A stretch of 64,000 nt of DNA from Sulfitobacter indolifex. Lineage in GTDB: Bacteria; Pseudomonadota; Alphaproteobacteria; Rhodobacterales; Rhodobacteraceae. This document shows positions 26,531 to 35,521 of the stretch, in pieces; within the stretch, counting starts at the first letter, position 1; every line of letters starts with the position of its first letter. The stretch spans positions 59,235 to 123,234 of the forward strand of contig NZ_CP084956.1 of NCBI RefSeq assembly GCF_022788655.1, read 5' to 3'. Both the position numbers and the translations under genes were made by a program. Under the pieces are notes generated by a model that worked only from the letters and a program-made list of their open reading frames with translations, ran no database searches and was not told where the DNA came from.

Positions 26531-27732
26531 TGGCTGGCTCATTGGACGGGATCAAGGTGGTCGACCTCAGCCGCGTGCTGGGCGGGCCTTACTGCACCCA
26601 AATGCTTGCGGATCATGGCGCTGAGGTCATCAAGGTGGAGCCGCCTCTGGGCGACGAGACCCGCAGTTGGGGCCCGCCTTTCAATGATGAACTCAGCGCT
26701 TATTTCTCTGGCGCCAACCGCAACAAGCGGTCCATCGCTATCGATCTGCAGCAACCGGAAGGGCGCGACCTGATTTTGCGGTTTCTTCAGGATGCGGATG
26801 TTTTAGTTCACAATTTTAAGTCTGGTACTCTTGAAAAATGGGGGCTTGGTTATGCTGATGTTCTCAGGGCACGTTTTCCTAGACTGGTACTCTGCCATGT
26901 GACTGGATTTGGTTCCGATGGCCCACTTGGCGGTTTTCCCGGCTATGACGCCGTGGTACAAGCTATGACGGGCCTCATGAGCATCAACGGCAATCCCTCC
27001 GAAGGCCCGACACGCATGGGTACGCCCATCGTGGACATCGGCACCGGTCTGATCGCCTGTAACGCTATTCTCGCCGCACTTTTGGAACGGGGCCGGTCCG
27101 GATTGGGCCAAGCCATCGAAGTGCCGCTATATGATTGCGCGATCAGCATGATGCATCCCCAAGCGGCTAATTCCCTCATGTCCGGACAGATACCAATGGC
27201 GACCGGCAATGGGCATCCAAATATCGTACCATACGACATGTTCGAAACAAGTAATGGCAAACTCTATCTGGCTATCGGTAACAATGGTCAGTTCGCAAAA
27301 CTCTGTGACGTGCTTGGCCTACCTGAGGTGCCCTGCGATCCACGATTTGCCGACAATGCCGCGCGTCTTGCGCATCGGTCAGAGATGACAGAGGTCTTGT
27401 CAGAGTGCCTGGTGCAACATGACGCCTTCAAACTTGAGCCGGTGCTTTTGAAAGCTGGGATTCCCGCCGGAGTCGTTCGGAATGTGAATGAAGCGTTGGA
27501 GCATCCACACACCCGACATCGCGGCATGGTGGTATCAGTTGGCACCTACCGCGGCACCGGCGTGCCAGCACGCTTGTCGCGTACCCCCGGAGCGGTTCGC
27601 GCGGCACCGCCTCGCTTCGGGCAGCATAGTAGGGAGTTGCTTAGCGAGGCTGGACTGACAGAAGCTGAAATCGATAGATTGACTCAAGCGAATATCGTTC
27701 GAGAAGAACCGCGGATGCGCGAGACGACCTAA
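26530..27732 (+). CDS. Family III (CaiB/BaiF) CoA transferase
   Basis: Moves CoA between carboxylic acids through an aspartyl-CoA intermediate. 400 residues; ATG at 26530 overlaps the alcohol dehydrogenase stop. KVVDLSRVLGGPYCTQMLAD and NRNKRSIAIDLQQPEGRDL are family signatures, and the active-site Asp is in TPIVDIGTGL near residue 169, the usual position. In this cluster it would activate the dicarboxylate, most plausibly from succinyl-CoA, one of the pathway's products. Confidence 0.93.
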   Translation: MAGSLDGIKVVDLSRVLGGPYCTQMLADHGAEVIKVEPPLGDETRSWGPPFNDELSAYFSGANRNKRSIAIDLQQPEGRDLILRFLQDADVLVHNFKSGTLEKWGLGYADVLRARFPRLVLCHVTGFGSDGPLGGFPGYDAVVQAMTGLMSINGNPSEGPTRMGTPIVDIGTGLIACNAILAALLERGRSGLGQAIEVPLYDCAISMMHPQAANSLMSGQIPMATGNGHPNIVPYDMFETSNGKLYLAIGNNGQFAKLCDVLGLPEVPCDPRFADNAARLAHRSEMTEVLSECLVQHDAFKLEPVLLKAGIPAGVVRNVNEALEHPHTRHRGMVVSVGTYRGTGVPARLSRTPGAVRAAPPRFGQHSRELLSEAGLTEAEIDRLTQANIVREEPRMRETT

Positions 27733-27784
27733 GCCGAAATTTCAGCTCAAGCGGACGATCGTGAAAAAGTTCAGGGAGGCCAAG

Positions 27785-28666
27785 ATGGAAAGACTGCTCA
27801 TATCACCGGACCGGATACCCGAATGGATTCCCGGCACGACTACGTTGGACAGTTCCGGGTGCAACTGGAACGGCATTACCCTGAAGGGCTATCGTTATGA
27901 GCGACAAGACGCGGCAATTCCCCCCATGCGCGACTATATGATTGTTGCATATGATGGCGCGCCAACCACTATGCGCCGCACGAGTGGCGGCCCATGGCAA
28001 AGCGCGCGCGTAGAGAAAGGTAGGATTTCCTTGCTCACGCGTGCAGAGGAATCCACTTGGAGTTGGTCCGAGCCTATCACGGTTAGACACGTCTATCTCA
28101 GTCACAGTGAACTCGAAAACACGGCCCTTTCGGTCTTTGATCGTGACCCGAAGTCCATTGAGATCAATGATTGTCTGTCTGCGAAGGACCCCTGTATCCT
28201 GAACTGCATCCAATTGCTAGAGAATGAGCTAAAGAACGGTGGAATCGGCCAGAGATTGATCATCGACGCCCTGCGCATCCAGATCGCCGTTCACCTTCTG
28301 CGTCAGTACGCCAAGGTCTCTTTGACCAGCGACGCAAACTCGAACTTCAGCCCTGCTCAAAGGCAGAGAATCATCGATCTCGTTGAAAGCTGCTTAGGTG
28401 AAAACCTCAGTCTGGAAGACATGGCCGCATCTATCGGTTTCAGCCAGTTTCACTTTTCGCGTCAGTTCAAGGCGGAGTTTGGGTTGGCACCGTATGCATA
28501 TGTTTTGCGCAAGCGAATATCGAAGGCCCAGGAGATGCTGAGAAAGGGTAATGCCCCCCTGAAAGTGGTCGCGCTTGACTGCGGTTTTGCAGATCAGAGT
28601 CATTTTAGTCGAACTTTTCGAAAAATGACAGGCGCGACCCCCGCCGAATTCCGGCGCATGGCATAA
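27785..28666 (+). CDS. AraC-family transcriptional activator
   Basis: 293 residues from MERLLISPDR (AGGGAGG six bases upstream; the frame extends to 27761). The C-terminal 100 residues hold two HTH motifs: SLEDMAASIGFSQFHFSRQF and PLKVVALDCGFADQSHFSRT, ending with GATPAEFRR. The N-terminal part is an AraC-type ligand domain of unknown specificity. It follows the CoA transferase by about 50 bases and is probably a second, activating regulator of this cluster. Confidence 0.92.
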   Translation: MERLLISPDRIPEWIPGTTTLDSSGCNWNGITLKGYRYERQDAAIPPMRDYMIVAYDGAPTTMRRTSGGPWQSARVEKGRISLLTRAEESTWSWSEPITVRHVYLSHSELENTALSVFDRDPKSIEINDCLSAKDPCILNCIQLLENELKNGGIGQRLIIDALRIQIAVHLLRQYAKVSLTSDANSNFSPAQRQRIIDLVESCLGENLSLEDMAASIGFSQFHFSRQFKAEFGLAPYAYVLRKRISKAQEMLRKGNAPLKVVALDCGFADQSHFSRTFRKMTGATPAEFRRMA

Positions 28667-28739
28667 TTACCGGAAAACTATTCCTTCCTATCGCTGTCAC
28701 GCACCAGAGACAAAGAAATGTTGAGCCCGTAACGCTGCA

Positions 28740-29198
28740 ATGAATGTACCAGAAACAGAATTTAAACCACGATTTGCCTTCGAACGCAGGATTTTCTTTG
28801 GCGACTGTGACCAGCTGGGAATCGCCTTTACTGGCCGGATCACGAATTTCGCGCTGGAAGCGATCGAGACTTTCTGGGACGATTTGCTTTCAGGCCGGGG
28901 CTGGCTTTTTCTACTCACGGAAAGAAACACGGCCATGCCTTTTGTCTCTATGGACCTACAATTCCATGCGCCGGTGAAAGCAGGCGCGAACCTAGCATGC
29001 GAGGTCTATGTGGTCCATGTCGGGGAAAGTTCAGTTGGTCTAAAAGTTGTCGGCCGTCAGCATGACTTGATTTGCTTCGAATGCGAAACGAAGTCAGTTT
29101 TCCGAGATGCTTCAACATTTGGAAAAGTCAAAATTGAAAGCTCAATTCGGCAGATTTTGCTCGCGGAAGTGGGTTCGGAAAATCAAACAGTGAGCTAG
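28740..29198 (+). CDS. Hotdog-fold acyl-CoA thioesterase (4HBT family)
   Basis: 152 residues with the family core FGDCDQLGIAFTGRITNFAL (Asp in the catalytic position), then AMPFVSMDLQFHAPVKAGA and the C-terminal strand region LICFECETKSVF. Such enzymes hydrolyse acyl-CoA esters and could release CoA from dead-end intermediates of the pathway. Located 73 bases after the AraC gene. Confidence 0.82.
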   Translation: MNVPETEFKPRFAFERRIFFGDCDQLGIAFTGRITNFALEAIETFWDDLLSGRGWLFLLTERNTAMPFVSMDLQFHAPVKAGANLACEVYVVHVGESSVGLKVVGRQHDLICFECETKSVFRDASTFGKVKIESSIRQILLAEVGSENQTVS

Positions 29199-29402
29199 CA
29201 ACCTTTGAGGTTGCCGCCTGTAATCAAAGAGGTTTTTCGCCCCGTTTGCGTGTGACCGAGTGCAAATTTCTATCTGGCCTTCAAGAATGGCATTTTGAAA
29301 AGCCGCGGCCAGAGACGAAGGTCAGCGGATGAGGTCTGAAGTGGTCCCAGGAAACCGGACAGTCAGCTAAGGTGTTTCCCGAACCTTTGAAGGGATACGA
29401 AC

Positions 29403-29678
29403 ATGGCAAAGCGCCGGAACTTTACAGATCAGTTTAAGGCCAAGGTGGCGTTGGAAGCGCTGCGTGGCGACAAGACCGTGCAGGAGATCGCGGCGAAGCA
29501 TCAGTTGCACCCAAATCAGGTCAGCACATGGAAGCGGCAGGCCATCGAGGGCATGGCCGATGTGTTCTCGGGTGGCAAGCAGAGCGGCCCGACCGAGGCG
29601 GAAGTAAAGGAACTTCACGCCAAGATCGGGAGGCTGGCGGTCGAGAACGATTTTTTGTCGGAAGGGCTGAAGCGATGA
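29403..29678 (+). CDS. IS3 transposase OrfA
   Basis: 91 residues: HTH_Tnp_1 domain (FTDQFKAKVALEALRGDKTV, HQLHPNQVSTWKRQA) and a leucine-zipper-like end. Near its 3' end the heptamer T-TTT-TTG (29649-29655) sits in the right phase for -1 slippage into the orfB frame, as in other IS3 elements that make an OrfAB fusion. Confidence 0.94.
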   Translation: MAKRRNFTDQFKAKVALEALRGDKTVQEIAAKHQLHPNQVSTWKRQAIEGMADVFSGGKQSGPTEAEVKELHAKIGRLAVENDFLSEGLKR

Positions 29679-30529
29679 GCCCTGGAAAGAAACGCGCGAT
29701 GATCAACCGGGATCACCCCAAGCTGAGCATCAGCCAGCAGTGCAAGCTGGTGAGCCTGAGCCGGTCGGCGTTCTACTACACGCCCGCCGGGATCGACGCC
29801 GACACGCTGTCGATGATGAAAGAGATCGACCGGGTGTTCACCAAATACCCATTCTTCGGGTCGCGCCAGATCGCGGCCTATCTGCGCCGGGAAGGCATTG
29901 TTGTTGGCCGCCATCGCGTCAGGCGATTGATGGCGAAGATGGGTCTTGAAGCGGTCTACAAGCGCCCACGAACCAGCCAGCCGCATCCTCAGCACCCGGT
30001 CTTCCCGTATCTGCTGAGGAAGATGGTGATTGACCGACCGAACCAGGTCTGGTGCGCCGATATCACCTTTGTGCCAGTCAGAAATGGCTTCCTCTATCTG
30101 GTGGCAATCATGGACTGGGCGACGCGCAAGGTGCTGAGCTGGCGGTTGTCGAACACGATGCACGCCGACTTCTGCGTCGAAGCACTGAGCGAGGCCATCG
30201 CCAGGTACGGCCCGCCTGAGATCATGAACACAGATCAGGGATCGCAGTTCACCGGATCGGCCTGGATCACGACGCTGACCGAGGCGGGCGTGCGCATCTC
30301 GATGGACGGGCGCGGGCGTTACCTCGACAACATCTTCATCGAACGCCTCTGGCGATCCCTGAAGCAGGAGGCCATCTATCTCGAAGAAATCAATGAAGGC
30401 TTCCGGGCCCGTCGTGTCATCAAGGGCTGGATGGCATTCTATAACACCAGCCGACCCCATTCCGCGCTTGATCGGCAGACGCCGGACGACGCATATTGGG
30501 CAGGCTTGGAAGAGCGACACGCAGCATGA
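29675..30529 (+). CDS. IS3 transposase OrfB (DDE integrase)
   Basis: 284 residues from MSPGKKRAMI; the start overlaps the orfA stop as ATGA. HTH_21 region GSRQIAAYLRREGIVVGRHR precedes the rve core with catalytic Asp in WCADITFVPV, Asp in NTDQGSQFTG and Glu in FIERLWRSLKQE. The reading frame is open upstream through the orfA end, allowing an OrfAB product. Intact. Confidence 0.95.
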   Translation: MSPGKKRAMINRDHPKLSISQQCKLVSLSRSAFYYTPAGIDADTLSMMKEIDRVFTKYPFFGSRQIAAYLRREGIVVGRHRVRRLMAKMGLEAVYKRPRTSQPHPQHPVFPYLLRKMVIDRPNQVWCADITFVPVRNGFLYLVAIMDWATRKVLSWRLSNTMHADFCVEALSEAIARYGPPEIMNTDQGSQFTGSAWITTLTEAGVRISMDGRGRYLDNIFIERLWRSLKQEAIYLEEINEGFRARRVIKGWMAFYNTSRPHSALDRQTPDDAYWAGLEERHAA

Positions 30530-30611
30530 AACCTAAACCCGATACACCTTAGAAACGCTGCAAACCTGTCCGAAAAGATGGGACCACTTCACACGTCAAC
30601 GCACAGTGAAA

Positions 30612-30694
30612 GCCAGAGAAAGGGAAGCCCGGGTGCCGGGCTTGAAAGGATAGAGAGAGGCTCATCCGGGTCCGGCGAGACAAGGACCCTGACC
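30612..30694 (+). promoter_or_regulatory. Conserved hairpin leader of ParB-like gene, copy 1
   Basis: A stem AAGCCCG (30625-30631) / CGGGCTT (30637-30643) with a five-base loop, followed by GAAAGGAT and a GAGAGAG run. The same leader precedes copy 2 (53711-53791) with an identical stem but a different loop. Either an RNA element controlling expression or a DNA site. Confidence 0.5.
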
Positions 30695-32692
30695 ATGGCC
30701 AAGACCACGACCCGCCCGAATCCCACCACCTCAAAAAAGACCGAAGCCGTTGGATCGGCCGCGCCTGACGGCGGTGCCGACATCCGGATGATCCCGCTCG
30801 ACAAGCTGGAGCCGAGCCCACTCAACGTCCGCAAGGTGGCCGCAAGCGCCAGCGACGATGCCGAGATTCTTGCGAGCATCCGCGAGACGGGAATCAAGCA
30901 GAACCTGGTGGTTCACGCACTTTCCGAGACACGTTTTGCCGTCGACGCAGGCGGTCGTCGCCTCAAGGCGCTGAAACAACTCGCCGAGGACGGTGTGATC
31001 CCCGCTGATCATCCAGTGCCCTGCCTTGTCGAGGACGAGCGCAACGCCATCCTTACCTCGGCCACAGAAAACCTCCAGCGCGCGGCGATGCATCCGGCAG
31101 ACCAGTTCGAGGCCTTCGACAAGATGATCGGCGAGGGTCGCAGCGAAGACGAGATTGCGCTCAAATTCGGCGTCTCCGTCGACCTGGTGCGCCGTCGCCT
31201 CAAACTCGCCCGTGTCGCACCCGAAATCATCGAGCAGTTTCGTGCCGGTGATCTGACCCTCGAATGCGTGATGGCTTTCACGCTGACCGACGACCATGAC
31301 CGCCAGCTCGCGGTCTGGAACGCCGTGAAGGGCGGCTATCACATCCATCCGCAGAGCATCAAACGTCAGCTGACCGGGGCCGCACATTCGGCGAACTCGG
31401 CAATTGGTCGATTTGTCGGCATCGAGGCGTATGAGGCGGCGGGCGGGGTTCTGCTGCGGGATCTCTTCGACGACCGGGCAACCGCTCATATGGAAAACCC
31501 CGACCTCTTGGAGCGTCTCGCCATTGAGAAACTGCAGGCTGCGGCCAAACCCTTCGAAGGGATATGGAAATGGGTCGAAGTGCATCTTTCGGTGGATTAT
31601 GGCGCGTTTCGCAGTTTCGGGCGGGTCTATCCGCAGGACATCGAACCGGATGCGGACATGCTGGCCGAGGAGGAACGTCTCATCGCGCGTGAGGAAGAAT
31701 TGGCGGCGCAGAACGACGGGGAGGACTGGACCGACGCGGAGACCGAAGAATACTACGCCATCGAGCCGCGTTTGCGCGAAATTGAAGCCATGCAGCGCGA
31801 ACGGCAACCCTATGCCGAGGCAGATCGCGCTATCGCCGGTGTAGTCCTGACCATCGGCCATGACGGGGTGTTGCGCGTCGAGAAAGGCCTGGTGCGGCCC
31901 GAGGACATTCCTGTTGCGCCCGAACCGGACGATACCACCGCAGATCCGGATGGCGCTCCCTCCCCTGCCCGCCCACAGGTGACGCCGCCGACCTCCTCCA
32001 CGCCGGTGCCGAGCTCCGACCCGGCCGCGACGTTGCGCAAGGCGGACGGGATTTCGGCGAGCCTGGCCGACGATCTGCGCGCCACGCGTCAGCACATCCT
32101 GCGGGCGCATCTGGCGGCGGATTTCGAGGTGGCTTTCGATGCGATGCTCTACGCGCTCTGCGAGCAGGCTTTGGGGCGGTCCTACAACAACGAGGCGCTC
32201 GATATCTCCATCCGGCCCTTCCAGGCGCAAAACCGCGAGGTGCTGCATGCGGACACCGTCGCTCAGAAGATGCTTGAGGCGTTGGAGCAGGACCTCGCCA
32301 CCGACTGGATGAAGCTGGAGAAACCCGATGACTTCCGGGCGATGTCGGCCCTGCCCATTGCGGACAAGCAGGCGCTTTTCGCCTGGGCGACGGGTCTCGC
32401 GGTCAAGCCGCAGCTCTCCTCTGACAATCGCCCCTCCCACATCATTGAGGAGATTGGTGCGCGGCTCGACGTCGATGTGGCGGCCTGCTGGCGCCCGAGT
32501 GCCCAGAACTACTGGGGTCGCGTCAACAAGGGGCATGCGGTGGCCACGGCGCGCAAGCTCATCGGCGATGATTACGCCGAGGATCGCAATCGCGAACGCA
32601 AGGGCGATCTCGCAGCCGCGATGGAGCGCGCTTTCGCGGAAACGGCCGGCGAGACGGAAGGTTTCGACGCGGCGACGGCAGGGGCGTCATAG
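30695..32692 (+). CDS. ParB-like nuclease/partition-fold protein, copy 1, 3' end replaced
   Basis: 665 residues from MAKTTTRPNP. The N-terminal ParB/Srx domain has PLNVRKVAASASDDAEILAS and NLQRAAMHPADQFEAF, then the HTH KFGVSVDLVRRRLKLAR; the C-terminal half is the long extension found in plasmid ParB-like proteins. It resembles the 726-residue copy at 53792-55972 throughout but breaks off after EGFDA, lacking the last 60 or so residues, exactly where a truncated livJ begins on the other strand. The GC-richer codon use differs from copy 2, so this is an old paralogue from another replicon rather than a recent duplication. Activity of the shortened protein is unknown. Confidence 0.82.
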   Translation: MAKTTTRPNPTTSKKTEAVGSAAPDGGADIRMIPLDKLEPSPLNVRKVAASASDDAEILASIRETGIKQNLVVHALSETRFAVDAGGRRLKALKQLAEDGVIPADHPVPCLVEDERNAILTSATENLQRAAMHPADQFEAFDKMIGEGRSEDEIALKFGVSVDLVRRRLKLARVAPEIIEQFRAGDLTLECVMAFTLTDDHDRQLAVWNAVKGGYHIHPQSIKRQLTGAAHSANSAIGRFVGIEAYEAAGGVLLRDLFDDRATAHMENPDLLERLAIEKLQAAAKPFEGIWKWVEVHLSVDYGAFRSFGRVYPQDIEPDADMLAEEERLIAREEELAAQNDGEDWTDAETEEYYAIEPRLREIEAMQRERQPYAEADRAIAGVVLTIGHDGVLRVEKGLVRPEDIPVAPEPDDTTADPDGAPSPARPQVTPPTSSTPVPSSDPAATLRKADGISASLADDLRATRQHILRAHLAADFEVAFDAMLYALCEQALGRSYNNEALDISIRPFQAQNREVLHADTVAQKMLEALEQDLATDWMKLEKPDDFRAMSALPIADKQALFAWATGLAVKPQLSSDNRPSHIIEEIGARLDVDVAACWRPSAQNYWGRVNKGHAVATARKLIGDDYAEDRNRERKGDLAAAMERAFAETAGETEGFDAATAGAS

Positions 32693-32802
32693 GCTTCGAG
32701 CCAACCGGATTTTGCAATGGCAAAACCGATTGTTATGTCATCGGCCATGGCGGGCGCGCCAAGCGCTAACGTGAGGGCTGTTGCAGTGAAGAAGTGTTTC
32801 AT
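32679..32802 (-). pseudogene. livJ: 5' stub of a LivJ-type substrate-binding protein gene
   Basis: ATG with AGGGAGA ribosome site, signal peptide MKHFFTATALTLALGAPAMA, then the mature start DDITIGFAIAKSGWLEAYD, typical of branched-chain amino acid/amide binding proteins. After about 40 codons the frame runs into antisense sequence of the ParB-like gene. The rest of the binding protein, normally about 370 residues, is missing, so the LIV-type transporter has no cognate binding protein here. Confidence 0.82.
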
Positions 32803-32843
32803 TAGTCGTCTCCCTTTAGGTTTCGATGTGTTTGATTTTCCGG

Positions 32844-33872
32844 TTAGCGGCCACCGATCCGCAGCCGGAGTTCACGCCCGCCAGTCAGACCGGCAGGGCG
32901 TAGAATGAGAACCAGGATCATGATGATCCCGATGATGATTTCCTGAGCACCCGTTGGCAGAGCCAATGTCGTCTCGCCAATCTCCATGCCCCGCTCCATC
33001 CGCACGAGCCCCTCGATGATGATGGACAGAACAAGGACCCCCATGACAGCGCCGGTCAGGCTGCCAATGCCGCCCACGACAAGCATTGCAAGGGTAATGA
33101 AGGTAATGCCGAGGTAGAAGCTGTTGGGGTTCAGAACACCAAGCGAATGGCCAAAGAGCGCACCCGCGACACCCGCAAAGAAGGCAGAGACCACAAGAGA
33201 AATGAGCCGATGGCCATACATGTTGATACCGCTGGCGTCTGCGGCCACTTCGTCTTCGCGGCTGGCACGCAAGGCCAGTCCGGATGCGGAGTTGGCATAC
33301 CACGCAGCGGCCAGAACTGTGACAGAGGCCCACCCCAGAGTAACCCATTGATCGGCATATCGTGTCAGGCCGACAACAGAAGACGTGGCCCCCGTGACGC
33401 CTTCCCAGCTGGAATAAACGGTGTAGACAATTGCCAGAAATGCGAATGTCGCGATAGAGGCGGCGATGCCGGAGAGCCGCAAGATCGCAGCACCTGAAAT
33501 CAGTGCAATGACAGCCGCCAGAAGGCCCGAAGCAACAGCAGCCGGAAAACCATGCCATTCAGCAGTCGCCAGATACGGCCAGAGATCAGGTAGGAACATC
33601 CCCTTCATCTGGGGCCTCAGGGTCAGCCATGCAGAGCAATAGGCCCCGATCGCCATGTAACCGGCATGTCCGAAACTGACGAGGCCGGAGTTGCCAACGA
33701 ATATCCAAAGCCCGACAACAAAGGTCACGCGGATCAGGGTTTGCGCCGCCATACGCGCCAATGATTTGTCACCCAGAAGCGTGACCAGCAATGTGAACAC
33801 CACCAGAATGGCGATCAGCAAGATTGGCGTGGACCAAGCACTCAGGCGCTTTTGTTTATGTGTTTGTGCCAT
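32844..33872 (-). CDS. livM: LivM-type ABC permease
   Basis: Inner membrane permease of a HAAT/branched-chain amino acid-type transporter, 342 residues, eight to ten hydrophobic segments, with SGLVSFGHAGYMAIGAYCSA near residue 62 and the cytoplasmic coupling region RASREDEVAADASGINMYGH near 205. The ATG follows the livH stop by three bases. The substrate is unknown; association with hydantoinase genes suggests an amide or hydantoin-like compound. Confidence 0.92.
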   Translation of the reverse strand: MAQTHKQKRLSAWSTPILLIAILVVFTLLVTLLGDKSLARMAAQTLIRVTFVVGLWIFVGNSGLVSFGHAGYMAIGAYCSAWLTLRPQMKGMFLPDLWPYLATAEWHGFPAAVASGLLAAVIALISGAAILRLSGIAASIATFAFLAIVYTVYSSWEGVTGATSSVVGLTRYADQWVTLGWASVTVLAAAWYANSASGLALRASREDEVAADASGINMYGHRLISLVVSAFFAGVAGALFGHSLGVLNPNSFYLGITFITLAMLVVGGIGSLTGAVMGVLVLSIIIEGLVRMERGMEIGETTLALPTGAQEIIIGIIMILVLILRPAGLTGGRELRLRIGGR

Positions 33873-33875
33873 GTG

Positions 33876-34790
33876 CTAAACCCTCGGCTTCGTAGATCTC
33901 GGAGCGAACAATCCGTCGGGGCGCAGCAGCAAGCTGACAATGACCAGCGTATAAAGAAACGCATCACGGAAAGGCCGTGCTTCGAGCGGGAGGAACCCCT
34001 GCAAAATGACCGAAGCAGCGCCAATCAAAAATCCCGCCGCTACAGCACCGGGCAAACTGCCCAAACCGCCGATCACTGTGGCAATGAAGGCAACCAACAT
34101 GATCTGCCCGCCCATGCGAATGTCTGCCACACCGGTTTGTGTGACCATGATCAGCGCCACAGCGGCAGCCAGCGCGCCAGACAGGGCAAAGGCGCCGGTG
34201 ATAACCACATTGGCCCGCACACCCAAAAGCCGCGCCATGGTGAAATTCTCAGCCGCCGCGCGCATTTCCAGCCCGATCCGCGTGCGTTTCAAAAGCAAGG
34301 CAAGCGTCACAACAACGAGCAAAGTGGTGCAAATGACGATGATCTGTAGCAAAGGGATCGAGGCCCCTGCGATGCTGACGGGCTGGTTCAACTCTGGCCA
34401 GAGGCTTACTGCCTTGGGACGGCTGCTGTAGACCAACAGCAGTGTATTCTGGATCACGAACCCCAAGGCAAAAGATGAAATCATCATCGCCACAGGCGTG
34501 GCATTGCGCATGTGCCTGAAGACAAAGAACTCGGAGGCGACGGCGATTGCAGCGCCGATCAGCAGCAGCAGCGGGATCAGCAAAATCGCCGGCGCTTTGC
34601 CCAAGAACATGACGGCAACTGCGTCCGTCGAGGGCACAATCAATGCAAAAACGCAAAAGGCGATGTATTCGCCGTGGGCGAAATTCACCAGTTTCATCAC
34701 CCCGAAGATCAGAGCAATCCCAAGTGCGGCCATGGCATAGATGCCCCCAAGGCTCAGCGCATCAAAGAGCAGCTGTGGAACGGCGTTCAT
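33876..34790 (-). CDS. livH: LivH-type ABC permease
   Basis: 304 residues. N-terminal SLGGIYAMAALGIALIFGVM and KLVNFAHGEYIAFCVFAL are LivH hallmarks; the coupling loop is EMRAAAENFTMARLLGV. Its ATG overlaps the livF stop (ATGA). Confidence 0.93.
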   Translation of the reverse strand: MNAVPQLLFDALSLGGIYAMAALGIALIFGVMKLVNFAHGEYIAFCVFALIVPSTDAVAVMFLGKAPAILLIPLLLLIGAAIAVASEFFVFRHMRNATPVAMMISSFALGFVIQNTLLLVYSSRPKAVSLWPELNQPVSIAGASIPLLQIIVICTTLLVVVTLALLLKRTRIGLEMRAAAENFTMARLLGVRANVVITGAFALSGALAAAVALIMVTQTGVADIRMGGQIMLVAFIATVIGGLGSLPGAVAAGFLIGAASVILQGFLPLEARPFRDAFLYTLVIVSLLLRPDGLFAPRSTKPRV

Positions 34791-35521
34791 GTCGCATCCT
34801 CCGACTGGTTTTGCCCAAAGTAGGCTTCCTTAAGCAGATCGCTTTCCGCAAAGCCTGCCGCATCGCCATCGCCGGCAACATGACCCCCGCGCAGCAACAC
34901 CATGCGCCCGCCAACCCGGGCCGCGCGGGCCGAGCTCTGTTCAACGATGATCAGGGTCAAGCCGCGTTCGGCCTGCAGATTGACGAGCGTTTCATAGACC
35001 TGATCGACAATATTCGGAGCCAACCCAAGCGAAGGTTCATCCACCATCATCAGTTTGGGATTGGTCATCAAACCGCGCCCGATCGCCAACATCTGTTGCT
35101 GTCCGCCGGACAGTGCTCCGGCATTGGCATGCCGCCGCTCACCCAGGATAGGAAAGCTCTGGTAGATCCCGTCGATATCCGTTTCAATCGCCGCCTTGTC
35201 CTTCCGGATGCCCGTGCCCACACGCAGGTTTTCCTCGACTGTCAGCGTTCCGAAAACCTCGCGGCCTTCCGGAACCATAGTCAGACCCAAACGCGCTATC
35301 GCTTCGGGCGAGCGGCCATTCAGCACATCGCCGTCCACCTCAATGCGGCCATGGGTCGTGGCAACGGCTCCGCAAATCGCCTTGAGCAGAGAGGACTTGC
35401 CCGCCCCATTCGGCCCGGAGATGAACAGCCTCTCACCCTCTTGAACAGTAAAGGAAACATCCGACAGTGCAGGCACTTTGCCATACCGAACCGCGACATC
35501 GAAAACACCCAGCTTTGACAT
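34787..35521 (-). CDS. livF: LivF-type ABC ATPase
   Basis: 244 residues from MSKLGVFD. Walker A ISGPNGAGKSS, signature LSGGQQQMLAIGRGL and Walker B LMMVDEPSLGL are intact. The start overlaps the livG stop (TGATG). Confidence 0.94.
   Translation of the reverse strand: MSKLGVFDVAVRYGKVPALSDVSFTVQEGERLFISGPNGAGKSSLLKAICGAVATTHGRIEVDGDVLNGRSPEAIARLGLTMVPEGREVFGTLTVEENLRVGTGIRKDKAAIETDIDGIYQSFPILGERRHANAGALSGGQQQMLAIGRGLMTNPKLMMVDEPSLGLAPNIVDQVYETLVNLQAERGLTLIIVEQSSARAARVGGRMVLLRGGHVAGDGDAAGFAESDLLKEAYFGQNQSEDAT

Larger units (their letters stand above)
29337..30591 (+). mobile_element. IS3-family insertion sequence (1255 bp)
   Basis: Terminal inverted repeats start TGAAGTGGTCCCAGGAAACC on the left and end GATGGGACCACTTCA on the right; both extend inward to the CGGACAG/CTGTCCG pair. 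Two overlapping frames (orfA, orfB) are intact. No flanking target duplication is evident (GTC on the left, CAC on the right). It separates the catabolic cluster from the ParB-like gene. Confidence 0.93.

Noticed and set aside
30731..32536. Minus-strand frame of 601 codons
   Set aside because: Antisense to ParB-like copy 1, which has clear domains; the frame reflects strong third-position GC.
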